Shown piece after piece: positions 17,453-28,126 of a stretch of DNA of 64,000 bases (positions are counted from its first letter, which is position 1; each line of letters opens with the position of its first letter). Origin of the DNA: Vibrio sp. LaRot3 (lineage in GTDB: Bacteria; Pseudomonadota; Gammaproteobacteria; Enterobacterales; Vibrionaceae); NCBI RefSeq assembly GCF_027587025.1, contig NZ_JAPPTI010000001.1:1-64000 (forward strand), read 5' to 3'. The notes below the pieces were generated by a model. That model was not told where the DNA came from. It worked only from the letters and a program-made list of their open reading frames with translations, and made no database searches. Both the position numbers and the translations under genes were made by a program.

Positions 17453-18805
17453 TTAATCTTTTCTATTACGTGCTTTTTCTAATATGTCATTAAAGTAGTG
17501 ACGTAGAGAGTAAAGCATGATCAGACTCGGGATGACCATCAATGCTGTCAGTATAAAGAACAGCGACCAATCATTGAGCAAGTCAACCAAACCGCCACTG
17601 AAAGAAGCAAGCGTCGTCCTACCTAAGTTACCGAGTGATGCAAGCAGTGCATATTGAGTCGCGGAGAACGCTTGTCCCGTTACTACCGTTAAGAATGAAA
17701 CAAAGGCGACGGTAGAGAAAGCAGAAGTAAAGTTATCGACAACTAAGGTAGCAAGAAACAGGTTTTCATTTGGTCCTACATTCGCCATCCAAGCGAACAT
17801 TAAATTACTCGCCGCCATCGCTGTACCACCAATCATTAAGCCGCGAACAATACCAAATTTCACATTAACCATACTGCCTAGCAGGGTAAAGAGGATGGTT
17901 AAGCCCCAGCCAATCAATTTGGAATAATAGCCAATTTGTTCGTTTGAAAAGCCGATCTCTTTGTAGAAGGTAATCGACATGCGACCAAGAAAAGCTTCTC
18001 CAATTTTGAAGAGAAATACAAACATCAACAAGGTAATCGCCACACGGAACCCATTACGACGGAAGAAGTCGATGAATGGCTCTAATACCGTCACACTCAG
18101 CCACGCGAAGATTGGGTTGCCGACATATTCGCTATGACGTTTTTCAGCTTCAGTTTGTAGCTGTTCTCGCTTGGTAGTGGGCTCGCGGGTGATAAGCGTA
18201 AACATCAACAGCACACCGACAATCGCTGCCATCCCATAATAAACGCCATTCCAGCCAATTTGATCGGCGTTGATGAACGCTAAATAGCCCGGTACCGAGT
18301 AACCTGTCCACCAACCAATCACGGCCATTGCTGAGGCTTGTGGTAGCTTTGATGCTTCAGATTTAGGGAAAGTGTCAATCCGGTAAGCGTCGATAGCGAT
18401 ATCTTGCGTAGCGGAAGAGATCGCTATACACAATGCGAGCATAGACGTGAGCATTAAGTTGTTTGCTGGGTCAACTCCAGCAATGAGCAACGTACACACC
18501 AACACAATTGATTGACAGAAAAAGATCCAGCTGCGGCGTTGTCCTAATGCTGAATGTAGAAAAGGCAGTTTTACGCGGTCAACCAAAGGTGCCCAAAGGA
18601 AGTTAATCGCATAAACAGCAAATACACTACCAAAGTAGCCAATGGCGGTACGAGTTAAGCCGGCATCTTTAAGCCAGCCAGACATGTTCGAGCCAATCAA
18701 AACCCAAGGAAAACCACTTGAGCAGCCCAGCATAAACACCCACATAAGGCGTCGGTCGAGGTAGCTGCGGAATGTGTCGTACCATGACATGGAAGCGTTG
18801 GCCAT
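17453..18805 (-). CDS. ampG: Muropeptide permease AmpG (major facilitator family)
   Basis: Inner-membrane transporter that imports anhydromuropeptides for cell-wall recycling. The sequence has many hydrophobic segments; the family start YLDRRLMWVFMLGCSSGFPW is clear. I chose the ATG at 18805 (MANASMSW, 450 residues) because AAGGGA lies before it; the longer reading to 18877 adds 24 unlikely residues. In E. coli ampG follows yajG opposite bolA; here ppiA lies between and a terminator separates ppiA from ampG. In enterics its activity influences inducible beta-lactamase. Confidence 0.93.
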   Translation of the reverse strand: MANASMSWYDTFRSYLDRRLMWVFMLGCSSGFPWVLIGSNMSGWLKDAGLTRTAIGYFGSVFAVYAINFLWAPLVDRVKLPFLHSALGQRRSWIFFCQSIVLVCTLLIAGVDPANNLMLTSMLALCIAISSATQDIAIDAYRIDTFPKSEASKLPQASAMAVIGWWTGYSVPGYLAFINADQIGWNGVYYGMAAIVGVLLMFTLITREPTTKREQLQTEAEKRHSEYVGNPIFAWLSVTVLEPFIDFFRRNGFRVAITLLMFVFLFKIGEAFLGRMSITFYKEIGFSNEQIGYYSKLIGWGLTILFTLLGSMVNVKFGIVRGLMIGGTAMAASNLMFAWMANVGPNENLFLATLVVDNFTSAFSTVAFVSFLTVVTGQAFSATQYALLASLGNLGRTTLASFSGGLVDLLNDWSLFFILTALMVIPSLIMLYSLRHYFNDILEKARNRKD

Positions 18806-18860
18806 TGTGTTCCCTTGAATTGATAGGTTTGAGAGGCTTAAGGTAGATAAGTTAGGTTGA

Positions 18861-18892
18861 AAATAAAAGGCTCTCACTTAAAAGTAAGAGCC
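18861..18892 (-). terminator. Terminator of the yajG-ppiA unit
   Basis: GGCTCTCACTT / AAGTAAGAGCC pair with one G-T wobble on the minus-strand RNA, then TTTTATTT. It lies 24 bases after the ppiA stop. Confidence 0.8.
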
Positions 18893-18915
18893 CAATTCAC
18901 GCAATCACATTCAAC

Positions 18916-19461
18916 TTACTTAATGAGAGTTGCTTTAGTGATGATAATAGCTTCGACGGGAACGTCACGGTAACGACCAACGGTATGAGTTGGTTTGCGA
19001 GCCATCTCTTGTACCACTTCGAAACCTTGAGTGACTTTACCAAATACCGCATAACCTGGTGGACGTGAGTCGTAGTTTAAAAAATCATTATCAACTAGGT
19101 TAATGAAGAACTGACGAGTCGCAGAGTTTGGATCGTTAGTACGAGCCATTGCGATAGTTGCCGTATCATTTTTTAAGCCGTTGTGAGCTTCATTTTTAAT
19201 AGGCGCGTTCGTCTTTGCACGATTCATGTCTTTGTCAAAACCACCGCCTTGGGCCATAAAGCCAGGAATTACGCGGTGGAATTGAGTGCCGACATAGCTG
19301 CCATCTTCAACGTATTTGATGAAGTTAGCGACAGATACAGGCGCTTTCTCTTCATTGAGTTCGATAGTGAAATTACCGATATTGGTTTCAACTTCCACTT
19401 TTGGCCCCGCGAAAGCGAGTTGACTAAATAGTGCAAAGCTTGCGACAAGGTACTTCCACAT
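18916..19461 (-). CDS. ppiA: Periplasmic cyclophilin-type peptidyl-prolyl isomerase
   Basis: A 181-residue cyclophilin with an 18-residue signal peptide (MWKYLVASFALFSQLAFA). It speeds cis-trans change at proline bonds of periplasmic proteins. The active-site block FHRVIPGFMAQGGG (with FHRxI arginine) and the downstream MARTNDPNSATRQFF are characteristic. The gene overlaps the yajG stop by one base, so the two are coupled. E. coli PpiA is 190 residues. Confidence 0.95.
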   Translation of the reverse strand: MWKYLVASFALFSQLAFAGPKVEVETNIGNFTIELNEEKAPVSVANFIKYVEDGSYVGTQFHRVIPGFMAQGGGFDKDMNRAKTNAPIKNEAHNGLKNDTATIAMARTNDPNSATRQFFINLVDNDFLNYDSRPPGYAVFGKVTQGFEVVQEMARKPTHTVGRYRDVPVEAIIITKATLIK

Positions 19462-20030
19462 TAGAAGCGCTCCTGCATGTAGCTTTGTAGTTCACGGTCA
19501 GAGGCAACTTCACGAAGCACAAGGTTTGCCACATCGTTCAGTACTAGCTCGATCTCTTCGTTTGACGCGCTTAGTGCGCCATTACGTTGCGCTGTACCTG
19601 TGTAAGTCTTAACTAGCTTACCTTTTGGTGTTTCCGCTGTAATTTCAATGACTAGTTTGGCATCCATTTGGTTTTCCATAACTGAATGCTTTACGGATAC
19701 TAGTGCTTCTTGAACTTCAACATCAATGGTGTTTTCGCTGTTTAGTGCGCTGCGGAAACCTTGTGATTGGAACTGTTCCAGTAGCGCGTTCTCTAAAGCA
19801 ATGCGAACATTCTGTTTAGAGTGGATAGGTTCGATATTTGCGCGGCCAGTATCAACCAATGCAACGTATTGTGCAGAGCGAACATCTTTACTCGTTAGGG
19901 AAAATGTACTGCCGTTAACGATATTACTGTTACTCAGCTCAGCGCGTGGCATGAAATTGAGTTGTTCTTGCTGAGGCGCAGAACAAGCAGTAAGTAGTGC
20001 CATTGACGCGGCTAGAACCAGTTTTCTCAT
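19461..20030 (-). CDS. yajG: YajG-family lipoprotein
   Basis: A 189-residue predicted outer-membrane lipoprotein; the lipobox is LLTAC with Cys near residue 16. The N-terminal part after the anchor reads APQQEQLNFMPRAEL, typical of YajG. Function is unknown. I chose the second ATG (MRKLVLAAS, 20030) because AAGGAA sits 7 bases before it, whereas it directly abuts the first ATG at 20036. In E. coli yajG is followed by ampG and faces bolA; here ppiA is inserted between. Confidence 0.88.
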   Translation of the reverse strand: MRKLVLAASMALLTACSAPQQEQLNFMPRAELSNSNIVNGSTFSLTSKDVRSAQYVALVDTGRANIEPIHSKQNVRIALENALLEQFQSQGFRSALNSENTIDVEVQEALVSVKHSVMENQMDAKLVIEITAETPKGKLVKTYTGTAQRNGALSASNEEIELVLNDVANLVLREVASDRELQSYMQERF

Positions 20031-20087
20031 TGTCATTTCCTTTTCTATTAATGCTGAGAAGTCAAAATCTAATTGGATAATAGTGGA

Positions 20088-21218
20088 CTATTTAGTGGCT
20101 TGTAAAATAACAAATTTCTTATTTGCATCAACAACCTTCACCTGTGACTTCCCAAAAAGTCTTGCTAACTTCACATCGTAGCCGAGGTGACGGTTACCGA
20201 TAACTAATAATTGTCCACCAGTGCTAAGAACATGCTTTGCATCACAGAACATCTGCCATGCGATATGATCTGTGATGGCTTGCTGCTGGTGGAATGGAGG
20301 ATTACAAACCACCAAGTCCGTCTCGTTTGCAGCGAAACCATCTAAGCAATTGTTAGCGACGCAGTGAAAATCGACATCTTGACCTACATTATCGAGCAAG
20401 TTTTGTTTTGCAGATGCCACGGCCATGTGGCTTTCATCGACACTGGTCAGTGATATTTGTGGGTTTAGCTGCGCCAATTTGACCGATAGCACGCCATTAC
20501 CACAACCTAAATCAATCGCCTTAAATGCCTCTGCTCGCTGTGGCAGACGTTTTAGGATAAATCGAGCGCCTTGATCCAACGTCTCGCCAGAGTAAACGTT
20601 TGGTAAGTTTTTCAACTGAATTGGATGTTCATCAACTTGCCAAGTAGTGAATGGTTCAACCTCTGATATTTGTGCAGAGTTGGCGTAACTAAACACTAAA
20701 CGATGTTTTTTCCATGCTAGTGAGGTCGATGTTTCACCAAGATGCTTTTCAAACAATTTAAGTGTCGATGAATGGATCTCTTTGGCTTTATTGACGGCAA
20801 TAACGGGCACGTTAGTCGGTAGTACTTTACGTAACTGGTTCAACTGCCACGTAAGAAAACGGTTATTACGTGGAATTTGCATTAGCACAAGGTCTATGTT
20901 CACCGGGAGCGAGTCTAAACTTGTGACAAAATCCACTTTATTACACTGATTGCGTTGTAGATTTTGTAATGTGGCTTTTTGTGCAATGAAGGAGTCGCTA
21001 AGCATGGTGACTTGGTGTTGATGTGAAAACCAACAACTTAATGCACCAAAATTATCATTGAGCAGCAAGATGTTTTGTTGCTCGGGCAATGCCATCTCTT
21101 CTACATGATTGATTAAGTATTCGTCACCGGCGTCCCAAGCTTGCAGCGTTTCATTACTTCTCTTGGGGAAGCGAAATAGGGTTAGGGTTCTGTCGTGCAG
21201 GGTAAGCTCAGTTTTCAT
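20088..21218 (-). CDS. rlmG: 23S rRNA m2G1835 methyltransferase RlmG
   Basis: S-adenosylmethionine-dependent methyltransferase that methylates guanine N2 at position 1835 of 23S rRNA. From the ATG at 21218 it has 376 residues (E. coli 378). An N-terminal pseudo-methyltransferase half is followed by the active half with AIDLGCGNGVLSVKLA and the substrate motif VVCNPPFHQQ. The longer reading to 21320 adds 34 residues without family support. It is divergent from bolA. Confidence 0.94.
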   Translation of the reverse strand: MKTELTLHDRTLTLFRFPKRSNETLQAWDAGDEYLINHVEEMALPEQQNILLLNDNFGALSCWFSHQHQVTMLSDSFIAQKATLQNLQRNQCNKVDFVTSLDSLPVNIDLVLMQIPRNNRFLTWQLNQLRKVLPTNVPVIAVNKAKEIHSSTLKLFEKHLGETSTSLAWKKHRLVFSYANSAQISEVEPFTTWQVDEHPIQLKNLPNVYSGETLDQGARFILKRLPQRAEAFKAIDLGCGNGVLSVKLAQLNPQISLTSVDESHMAVASAKQNLLDNVGQDVDFHCVANNCLDGFAANETDLVVCNPPFHQQQAITDHIAWQMFCDAKHVLSTGGQLLVIGNRHLGYDVKLARLFGKSQVKVVDANKKFVILQATK

Positions 21219-21396
21219 ATATGGAACGTTCGGTATTAACAGTTTGAGAAATTGTCGCAGATGATGAGTGAAGTGAAAACTAAAACCTTTTGATTTACGT
21301 ATCTTCAGACTATGATGCAAACATAATAATTAGGGCAATGCTCAATATGCCTATCAGTAATAATCAGTCATACTATTCATGGGAGTGGTGAAGCAC

Positions 21397-21702
21397 ATGC
21401 TAGAAGAAGTGATTCAAACTAAACTCCATCAAGAGTTAGCCCCTCAGCACCTTGATGTTATCAATGAAAGCTACATGCACAATGTCGCGCCAGGCTCAGA
21501 AAGCCATTTTAAAGTTATCGTAGTGAGTGAAGCCTTTGAAGGCTTGAGGCTCATCGCTCGCCATCGACGAGTGAACCAAGCGCTCGCACAAGAATTAGCG
21601 AATCATATTCATGCCTTGGCCATTCATACTTACACTCCAAATGAGTGGCGAGAAATGCAAAAAGCGCCGGACAGCCCCATGTGCTTAGGTGGTGGAAAAT
21701 AA
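21397..21702 (+). CDS. bolA: BolA-family protein
   Basis: A 101-residue BolA protein. Signature segments are [26 protein letters not shown] and [12 protein letters not shown]. BolA works with monothiol glutaredoxins in Fe-S metabolism and in E. coli also affects cell shape and stress genes. The start at 21397 ([10 protein letters not shown]) aligns with E. coli MIRERIEEKL; an ATG at 21379 is possible. It faces rlmG and lies close to yajG, as in enterics where it faces yajG. A terminator follows 9 bases after the stop. Confidence 0.94.
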   Translation: MLEEVIQTKLHQELAPQHLDVINESYMHNVAPGSESHFKVIVVSEAFEGLRLIARHRRVNQALAQELANHIHALAIHTYTPNEWREMQKAPDSPMCLGGGK

Positions 21703-21710
21703 AGGCATCA

Positions 21711-21737
21711 AAAGGGCAGCTTTCGCTGCTCTTTTTT
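21711..21737 (+). terminator. Terminator of bolA
   Basis: AAAGGGCAGC / GCTGCTCTTT with a TTTC loop and T tract. The rest of the gap to nqrA (21738-22134) is AT-rich; it must hold the nqr promoter but I cannot pick one with confidence. Confidence 0.85.
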
Positions 21738-22134
21738 ATTTTGCTACTCTATAACTATTAACAACGTAGAAACATAAGAGTGAATGCGTCTAAATAAAAG
21801 TAATTGTTTCATTATGTTAATTGTTAATATTGGTGCAAGGGTTTTATTGACCGCTATGGGTGTGCGATGGCTCAAAGTTATGACTATTCCTTAGCCTTTT
21901 AAACTCAATTCCTCGCAAATATTCGCTCTATACCTCTGATTGGTCATGGCATCACATTCTAAAAAGATGCTAAACTATTGCACCTGATAAATCTCGCTTA
22001 TTTTTTGTGACGAGAGTTTTAATAGGATGTTGCGATTTTGGTGGTTAAATTTGCACCAAAACCGGACACTAATGTCGTGTCTTAAAGTTACGCAATCAAA
22101 GAATCTTTTTCCCGATAAAGTAGTGCAAGTGCGT

Positions 22135-23475
22135 ATGATTACAATAAAGAAGGGTCTGGATCTTCCTATCGCAGGAGCTCCTACCCAGGTGATTAATGAT
22201 GGTAAGACCATCAAAAAAGTCGCCTTGCTTGGCGAAGAGTACGTTGGCATGCGTCCTACCATGCATGTCCGCGTAGGTGACGAAGTGAAAAAAGCGCAAG
22301 TTCTTTTTGAAGATAAAAAGAACCCAGGCGTGAAGTTTACTTCGCCAGTTAGCGGTAAAGTGATCGAAGTTAACCGTGGCGCTAAACGTGTCCTTCAATC
22401 TGTTGTGATTGAAGTGGCAGGTGAAGAGCAGGTAACGTTCGATAAGTTTGAAGCAGATAAATTAGTGGGTCTAGATCGTGAAACGATCAAATCTCAACTG
22501 GTTGAATCTGGTCTTTGGACTGCTTTACGTACTCGTCCGTTCAGCAAGGTTCCAGCTATTGCATCTTCTACACAGGCTATTTTTGTGACTGCAATGGATA
22601 CTAATCCACTAGCAGCTCAGCCTGAGTTGATCATCAACGAGCAAGAAGAAGCATTTGTCGCTGGTCTAGACATTCTTTCAGCCCTCACGGAAGGTAAGGT
22701 TTACGTTTGTAAATCTGGCTCAAGTCTACCTCGTTCCGCTCAATCTAATGTAGAAGAGCACGTTTTCGATGGCCCACACCCAGCAGGTCTTGCGGGTACC
22801 CACATGCATTTCCTATACCCTGTAAATGCAAACAATGTGGCTTGGAGCATCAACTATCAAGACGTTATCGCTTTCGGTCAGTTGTTCCTTACTGGTGAAC
22901 TTTGCGTTGATCGCGTTATTTCACTAGCAGGTCCTGTTGTGAATGACCCACGTCTAGTTCGTACTATCATTGGTGCAAACCTTGACGAGCTAACGGATAG
23001 TGAACTAATGCCTGGTGACGTTCGTGTGATTTCTGGCTCAGTACTAACTGGTACTCATGCTACAGGTCCTCACGCTTACCTAGGTCGCTACCATCAGCAA
23101 GTGTCTGTATTACGCGAAGGCTATGAGAAGGAACTGTTTGGCTGGGCAATGCCTGGTAAAAACAAGTTCTCTGTGACTCGCTCTTTCCTTGGTCACTTAT
23201 TCAAAGGTCAGTTGTTCAACATGACAACCACGACCAATGGTAGTGAACGCTCAATGGTTCCAATCGGTAGCTACGAACGTGTGTTGCCATTAGACATGGA
23301 ACCTACACTGCTACTTCGCGATCTATGTGCAGGCGATACCGACAGTGCAGCAGCACTGGGTGCGCTAGAACTAGATGAAGAAGATCTAGCATTGTGTACC
23401 TATGTATGTCCGGGTAAATACGAGTACGGTATGTTACTTCGTGAATGCCTAGATACGATTGAGAAAGAAGGGTAA
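22135..23475 (+). CDS. nqrA: Na+-translocating NADH:quinone reductase subunit A
   Basis: Membrane-associated subunit of the respiratory sodium pump, linked to quinone binding. From ATG 22135 ([14 protein letters not shown]) it has 446 residues, the V. cholerae NqrA length. An in-frame extension to 22027 exists but is not part of the family. It begins the nqrABCDEF operon with nqrB 5 bases downstream. The near identity to Vibrio NqrA that I recall supports the genus assignment. The ribosome binding site before the ATG is weak. Confidence 0.97.
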   Translation: MITIKKGLDLPIAGAPTQVINDGKTIKKVALLGEEYVGMRPTMHVRVGDEVKKAQVLFEDKKNPGVKFTSPVSGKVIEVNRGAKRVLQSVVIEVAGEEQVTFDKFEADKLVGLDRETIKSQLVESGLWTALRTRPFSKVPAIASSTQAIFVTAMDTNPLAAQPELIINEQEEAFVAGLDILSALTEGKVYVCKSGSSLPRSAQSNVEEHVFDGPHPAGLAGTHMHFLYPVNANNVAWSINYQDVIAFGQLFLTGELCVDRVISLAGPVVNDPRLVRTIIGANLDELTDSELMPGDVRVISGSVLTGTHATGPHAYLGRYHQQVSVLREGYEKELFGWAMPGKNKFSVTRSFLGHLFKGQLFNMTTTTNGSERSMVPIGSYERVLPLDMEPTLLLRDLCAGDTDSAAALGALELDEEDLALCTYVCPGKYEYGMLLRECLDTIEKEG

Positions 23476-23480
23476 TTCTC

Positions 23481-24725
23481 ATGGGCTTAAAAAAGTTTCT
23501 TGAAGATATCGAGCATCACTTTGAGCCGGGTGGCAAACACGAGAAGTGGTTTGCCCTGTACGAAGCTGTAGCGACAGTTTTCTACACGCCGGGTCTAGTG
23601 ACTAAGAAAAGCTCGCACGTTCGTGATAGCGTTGATTTAAAACGTATCATGATCATGGTTTGGTTTGCGGTATTCCCAGCAATGTTTTGGGGTATGTACA
23701 ACGCAGGTGGCCAAGCTATCGCAGCGCTAAATTACCTTTACCAAGGTGATGCGCTAACTGACATTATCGCAGGTAACTGGCACTACTGGTTAACCGAAAT
23801 GCTGGGTGGCTCTTTAGCGGCCGATGCAGGTATCGGTAGCAAGATGTTGCTAGGTGCGACTTACTTCCTACCTATCTACGCGACAGTATTCCTTGTCGGT
23901 GGTTTCTGGGAAGTTCTGTTTTGTATGGTGCGTAAGCACGAAGTTAACGAAGGCTTCTTTGTTACTTCGATCCTGTTTGCACTGATCGTTCCACCAACAC
24001 TTCCTCTATGGCAAGCGGCACTAGGTATTACCTTTGGTGTTGTTGTAGCTAAAGAAATCTTTGGTGGTACTGGTCGTAACTTCCTTAACCCAGCTCTAGC
24101 TGGCCGTGCTTTCCTATTCTTCGCTTACCCTGCTCAAATCTCGGGTGACGTAGTATGGACTGCGGCTGATGGCTTCTCTGGTGCAACAGCACTGAGCCAA
24201 TGGGCACAAGGTGGCGCAGCAGGTCTTCATAACGCAGTGACTAATCAAACCATCTCTTGGCTAGACGCATTCATCGGTAACATCCCTGGTTCTATCGGTG
24301 AAGTATCAACGCTAGCGCTTATGATCGGTGCAGCGATGATCGTTTACATGCGAATCGCTTCATGGCGCATCATTGCGGGTGTAATGATCGGTATGATTGC
24401 AACAGCAACGCTGTTCAACGTTATCGGTTCTGACACTAACCCAATGTTCGACATGCCATGGCACTGGCACCTAGTTCTAGGTGGTTTTGCATTCGGTATG
24501 TTCTTTATGGCGACAGACCCTGTATCAGCTTCATTTACTAACAAAGGTAAATGGTGGTACGGCGCGCTAATCGGCGTGATGTGTGTACTAATCCGTGTAG
24601 TTAACCCAGCGTACCCAGAAGGTATGATGCTGGCGATTCTATTCGCGAACCTATTCGCACCTCTGTTCGACCATGTTGTGATCGAGAAGAACATCAAGCG
24701 GAGACTAGCACGCTATGGCAAGTAA
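23481..24725 (+). CDS. nqrB: Na+-NQR subunit B
   Basis: Integral membrane subunit of 414 residues with many transmembrane helices and the sodium path. It carries riboflavin and a covalent FMN on Thr236, seen here in [10 protein letters not shown] (Thr at 236). The FMN is attached by ApbE, encoded downstream. Its stop overlaps the nqrC start by 11 bases. Part of the nqr operon. Confidence 0.98.
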   Translation: MGLKKFLEDIEHHFEPGGKHEKWFALYEAVATVFYTPGLVTKKSSHVRDSVDLKRIMIMVWFAVFPAMFWGMYNAGGQAIAALNYLYQGDALTDIIAGNWHYWLTEMLGGSLAADAGIGSKMLLGATYFLPIYATVFLVGGFWEVLFCMVRKHEVNEGFFVTSILFALIVPPTLPLWQAALGITFGVVVAKEIFGGTGRNFLNPALAGRAFLFFAYPAQISGDVVWTAADGFSGATALSQWAQGGAAGLHNAVTNQTISWLDAFIGNIPGSIGEVSTLALMIGAAMIVYMRIASWRIIAGVMIGMIATATLFNVIGSDTNPMFDMPWHWHLVLGGFAFGMFFMATDPVSASFTNKGKWWYGALIGVMCVLIRVVNPAYPEGMMLAILFANLFAPLFDHVVIEKNIKRRLARYGK

Positions 24726-25485
24726 TAACGACAGCATTAAAAAGACGCTGGGTGTTGTTGTCGGGTTGAGCCTTGTATGTTCAATCATTGTATCAACAGC
24801 AGCAGTTGGTTTGCGTGAAAAGCAGCAAGACAATGCGGTTCTAGACAAGCAAACTAAGATCCTTGAAGTTGCAGGTATCGAGCTTGCGGGCAAAGATGTA
24901 AAGAAAGAGTTCAAGGAAAATATTGAACCTCGTCTAGTTGACTTCAAAACGGGTGATTTTATTGAAGGCGACGCTGCATCTTATGATCAGCGTAAAGCGG
25001 CAAAAGATCCTTCGCTATCAACTAAATTAAGCGCAGAAGAAGATAAAGCTAAGATTCTACGTCGTGCAAAAACAGGTATTGTTTACCTAGTGAAAGATGG
25101 CGATGCAGTGTCTAAAGTTATTCTACCTGTTCACGGTAACGGCCTTTGGTCAATGATGTACGCATTCGTTGCGGTTGAAACTGACGGTAACACTGTTGCT
25201 GGTATCACTTACTACGAACAGGGTGAAACTCCTGGACTTGGTGGTGAAGTTGAAAACCCAACTTGGCGCGCTCAGTTTGTTGGTAAGAAGCTATTTGATG
25301 AGCAACACAAGCCTGCAATTAAGATTGTAAAAGGCGGTGCTCCAGAAGGTTCTATCCACGGTGTTGATGGCCTATCAGGTGCGACACTGACTGCGAACGG
25401 TGTTCAAGGTACATTTGACTTCTGGTTAGGTGACATGGGCTTTGGTCCATTCCTAACAAAAGTACGTGACGGAGGTCTTAACTAA
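24715..25485 (+). CDS. nqrC: Na+-NQR subunit C
   Basis: A 256-residue subunit with one N-terminal membrane helix (about 11-31) and a large periplasmic domain. The covalent FMN site is Thr224 in [12 protein letters not shown], the ApbE recognition motif. Electron transfer passes from NqrF through this FMN to NqrB. The gene overlaps nqrB by 11 bases and nqrD by one. Confidence 0.98.
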   Translation: MASNNDSIKKTLGVVVGLSLVCSIIVSTAAVGLREKQQDNAVLDKQTKILEVAGIELAGKDVKKEFKENIEPRLVDFKTGDFIEGDAASYDQRKAAKDPSLSTKLSAEEDKAKILRRAKTGIVYLVKDGDAVSKVILPVHGNGLWSMMYAFVAVETDGNTVAGITYYEQGETPGLGGEVENPTWRAQFVGKKLFDEQHKPAIKIVKGGAPEGSIHGVDGLSGATLTANGVQGTFDFWLGDMGFGPFLTKVRDGGLN

Positions 25486-26117
25486 TGTCTAGTGCAAAAG
25501 ATGTTAAAAAGAGTCTTCTAGCGCCAGTATTGGATAACAACCCAATCGCGCTACAAGTTCTTGGTGTGTGTTCTGCTCTTGCGGTAACCACCAAGCTTGA
25601 AACTGCATTCGTAATGACACTAGCGGTTATTTTCGTAACTGCACTGTCTAACTTTTCAGTTTCTCTAATTCGTAACCACATTCCTAACAGTGTACGTATC
25701 ATCGTTCAAATGGCGATCATTGCATCACTTGTAATCGTGGTTGACCAAGTATTGAAAGCTTACCTATACGATATCTCTAAGCAGCTATCTGTATTCGTTG
25801 GTCTAATCATTACTAACTGTATCGTAATGGGGCGTGCGGAAGCCTTCGCTATGAAGTCTGAGCCACTTCCATCACTTATCGATGGTATTGGTAACGGTCT
25901 AGGTTACGGTTTCGTTCTTATCACTGTTGGTTTCTTCCGTGAACTGTTTGGCTCAGGCAAATTGTTCGGTATGGAAGTTCTACCTCTAGTGAGCAATGGT
26001 GGTTGGTATCAGCCTAACGGTATGATGCTTCTTGCACCATCTGCATTCTTCCTAATCGGTTTCCTTATTTGGGCAATCCGTATTCTGAAACCAGAGCAAG
26101 TAGAAGCGAAGGAGTAA
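25485..26117 (+). CDS. nqrD: Na+-NQR subunit D
   Basis: Hydrophobic 210-residue membrane subunit related to NqrE and the RnfA/RnfE proteins. Cys29 (VLGVCSAL) and Cys112 (IITNCIVMG) are at the positions that, with two cysteines of NqrE, hold the iron centre inside the membrane. Its start overlaps the nqrC stop by one base and nqrE follows 7 bases later. Confidence 0.98.
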   Translation: MSSAKDVKKSLLAPVLDNNPIALQVLGVCSALAVTTKLETAFVMTLAVIFVTALSNFSVSLIRNHIPNSVRIIVQMAIIASLVIVVDQVLKAYLYDISKQLSVFVGLIITNCIVMGRAEAFAMKSEPLPSLIDGIGNGLGYGFVLITVGFFRELFGSGKLFGMEVLPLVSNGGWYQPNGMMLLAPSAFFLIGFLIWAIRILKPEQVEAKE

Positions 26118-26124
26118 GGACGAC

Positions 26125-26721
26125 ATGGAACATTACATTAGCTTGCTAGTTAAATCGATTTTCATCGAGAACTTAGCACTATCGTTCTTCTTAGGTATGT
26201 GTACTTTCCTTGCGGTATCTAAGAAAGTTAAGACTTCTTTCGGTCTTGGCGTAGCTGTTGTTTTCGTACTGACTGTTGCAGTACCAGTGAACAACCTACT
26301 ATACAACCTAGTTCTTAAAGAGAATGCGTTACTTGAAGGCGTGGATCTAAGCTTCCTAAACTTCATTACCTTTATCGGTGTAATCGCAGCTCTAGTACAG
26401 ATTCTAGAAATGATCTTAGACCGTTTCTTCCCACCTCTGTACAACGCACTGGGCATCTTCCTACCGCTGATCACAGTAAACTGTGCAATCTTCGGTGGCG
26501 TATCCTTCATGGTACAGCGTGACTACAACTTTGCTGAGTCTGTAGTGTACGGCTTCGGCTCAGGTGTGGGCTGGATGCTGGCTATCGTTGCTCTTGCAGG
26601 TATCCGTGAGAAGATGAAGTACTCTGATGTACCTCCTGGTCTACGTGGCCTAGGTATCACGTTCATCACTGTAGGTCTTATGGCGTTAGGCTTTATGTCT
26701 TTCTCTGGTGTTCAACTGTAA
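26125..26721 (+). CDS. nqrE: Na+-NQR subunit E
   Basis: Hydrophobic 198-residue membrane subunit, the inverted-topology partner of NqrD. Cys26 (FFLGMCTF) and Cys120 ([10 protein letters not shown]) complete the cysteine ligand set for the intramembrane iron centre. Located between nqrD and nqrF in the operon. Confidence 0.98.
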   Translation: MEHYISLLVKSIFIENLALSFFLGMCTFLAVSKKVKTSFGLGVAVVFVLTVAVPVNNLLYNLVLKENALLEGVDLSFLNFITFIGVIAALVQILEMILDRFFPPLYNALGIFLPLITVNCAIFGGVSFMVQRDYNFAESVVYGFGSGVGWMLAIVALAGIREKMKYSDVPPGLRGLGITFITVGLMALGFMSFSGVQL

Positions 26722-26756
26722 GTCGGGTAAACCGCACAATTTATAAGGAATAGTCA

Positions 26757-27980
26757 ATGGACATTATTCTTGGTGTAGTGATGTTTACTCTGATCATCCT
26801 AGCTCTAGTTTTAGTGATTCTTTTCGCTAAATCTAAGCTGGTACCAACAGGTGACATTACAATTTCTGTGAACGATAACCCTGAGTTGGCGATCGTTACA
26901 CAACCGGGCAGTAAGCTTCTGGGTGCTCTAGCTGGTGCTGGCGTGTTCGTATCTTCTGCTTGTGGTGGCGGTGGCTCATGTGGTCAGTGTCGCGTAAAAG
27001 TTAAATCAGGCGGTGGCGATATTCTACCAACTGAGCTTGACCATATTACTAAAGGTGAAGCTCGTGAAGGTGAACGTCTAGCGTGTCAGGTAGCAATGAA
27101 AACTGACATGGACATCGAACTTCCTGAAGAGATCTTCGGCGTTAAGAAGTGGGAATGTTCAGTTATCTCTAACGATAACAAAGCAACATTCATCAAAGAG
27201 CTTAAGCTACAAATTCCAGATGGCGAATCAGTACCTTTCCGTGCTGGTGGTTACATCCAGATTGAAGCGCCTGCTCACCACGTGAAATACGCTGACTTCG
27301 ATGTACCAGAAGAGTACCGCGAAGATTGGGACAAATTTAACCTGTTCCGTTATGAGTCTGTAGTAAACGAAGAAACTATCCGCGCTTACTCAATGGCTAA
27401 CTACCCAGAAGAAGAAGGTATTATTATGCTGAACGTGCGTATCGCTACGCCGCCGCCTAATAATCCAGACGTACCGCCAGGTATCATGTCTTCGTTCATC
27501 TGGTCTCTTAAAGAAGGCGACAAGTGTACTATTTCTGGTCCATTTGGTGAGTTCTTCGCGAAAGACACAGATAATGAAATGGTATTCGTTGGTGGTGGTG
27601 CGGGTATGGCGCCAATGCGTTCGCATATCTTCGACCAACTTAAGCGTCTTAACTCAACTCGTAAGATGTCTTTCTGGTACGGTGCGCGTTCTAAGCGAGA
27701 AATGTTCTACGTAGAAGACTTCGATGGCCTACAAGCTGAGAATGATAACTTCGTATGGCACTGTGCACTGTCAGATCCTATGCCAGAAGATAACTGGGAT
27801 GGTTACACTGGCTTCATCCACAACGTATTGTACGAAAACTACCTGAAGGATCACGAAGCGCCTGAAGATTGTGAGTACTACATGTGTGGTCCACCGATGA
27901 TGAACGCAGCTGTTATCGGCATGCTGAAAGATCTTGGTGTAGAGGATGAGAACATCCTACTTGATGACTTTGGCGGTTAA
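26757..27980 (+). CDS. nqrF: Na+-NQR subunit F (NADH-oxidising)
   Basis: Entry point of electrons: oxidises NADH through FAD and a [2Fe-2S] cluster. The 407-residue protein has one N-terminal membrane helix (about 3-24), a ferredoxin domain with Cys69, Cys75, Cys78 and Cys110, an FAD site RAYSMANYP, and an NADH domain with [13 protein letters not shown] and MCGPPMMN. Last of the nqrABCDEF genes; a hairpin with T tract follows, so apbE may be partly separate. Confidence 0.98.
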   Translation: MDIILGVVMFTLIILALVLVILFAKSKLVPTGDITISVNDNPELAIVTQPGSKLLGALAGAGVFVSSACGGGGSCGQCRVKVKSGGGDILPTELDHITKGEAREGERLACQVAMKTDMDIELPEEIFGVKKWECSVISNDNKATFIKELKLQIPDGESVPFRAGGYIQIEAPAHHVKYADFDVPEEYREDWDKFNLFRYESVVNEETIRAYSMANYPEEEGIIMLNVRIATPPPNNPDVPPGIMSSFIWSLKEGDKCTISGPFGEFFAKDTDNEMVFVGGGAGMAPMRSHIFDQLKRLNSTRKMSFWYGARSKREMFYVEDFDGLQAENDNFVWHCALSDPMPEDNWDGYTGFIHNVLYENYLKDHEAPEDCEYYMCGPPMMNAAVIGMLKDLGVEDENILLDDFGG

Positions 27981-28003
27981 TCCCCAATAAATCATTGATA
28001 TAC

Positions 28004-28035
28004 AATGGCTGGCTCAGTAGCCAGCCATTATTTTT
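28004..28035 (+). terminator. Terminator or attenuator after nqrF
   Basis: AATGGCTGGCT / AGCCAGCCATT with a 4-base loop, then ATTTTTC. It would reduce read-through from the structural nqr genes into apbE-nqrM. Confidence 0.8.
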
Positions 28036-28126
28036 CTTAGTGATACTCAGTAAATCAATAGAGTAAATTGCCTGGATATAGCGGGTTATTTGCTCTGTTT
28101 ATTTTCTAACAATAGGAGTCTAACAA

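Noticed and set aside
22027-22134. In-frame N-terminal extension of NqrA by 36 residues
   Set aside because: The extension is unlike any NqrA start I know, while [14 protein letters not shown] at 22135 is the family N terminus and gives the standard 446 residues.
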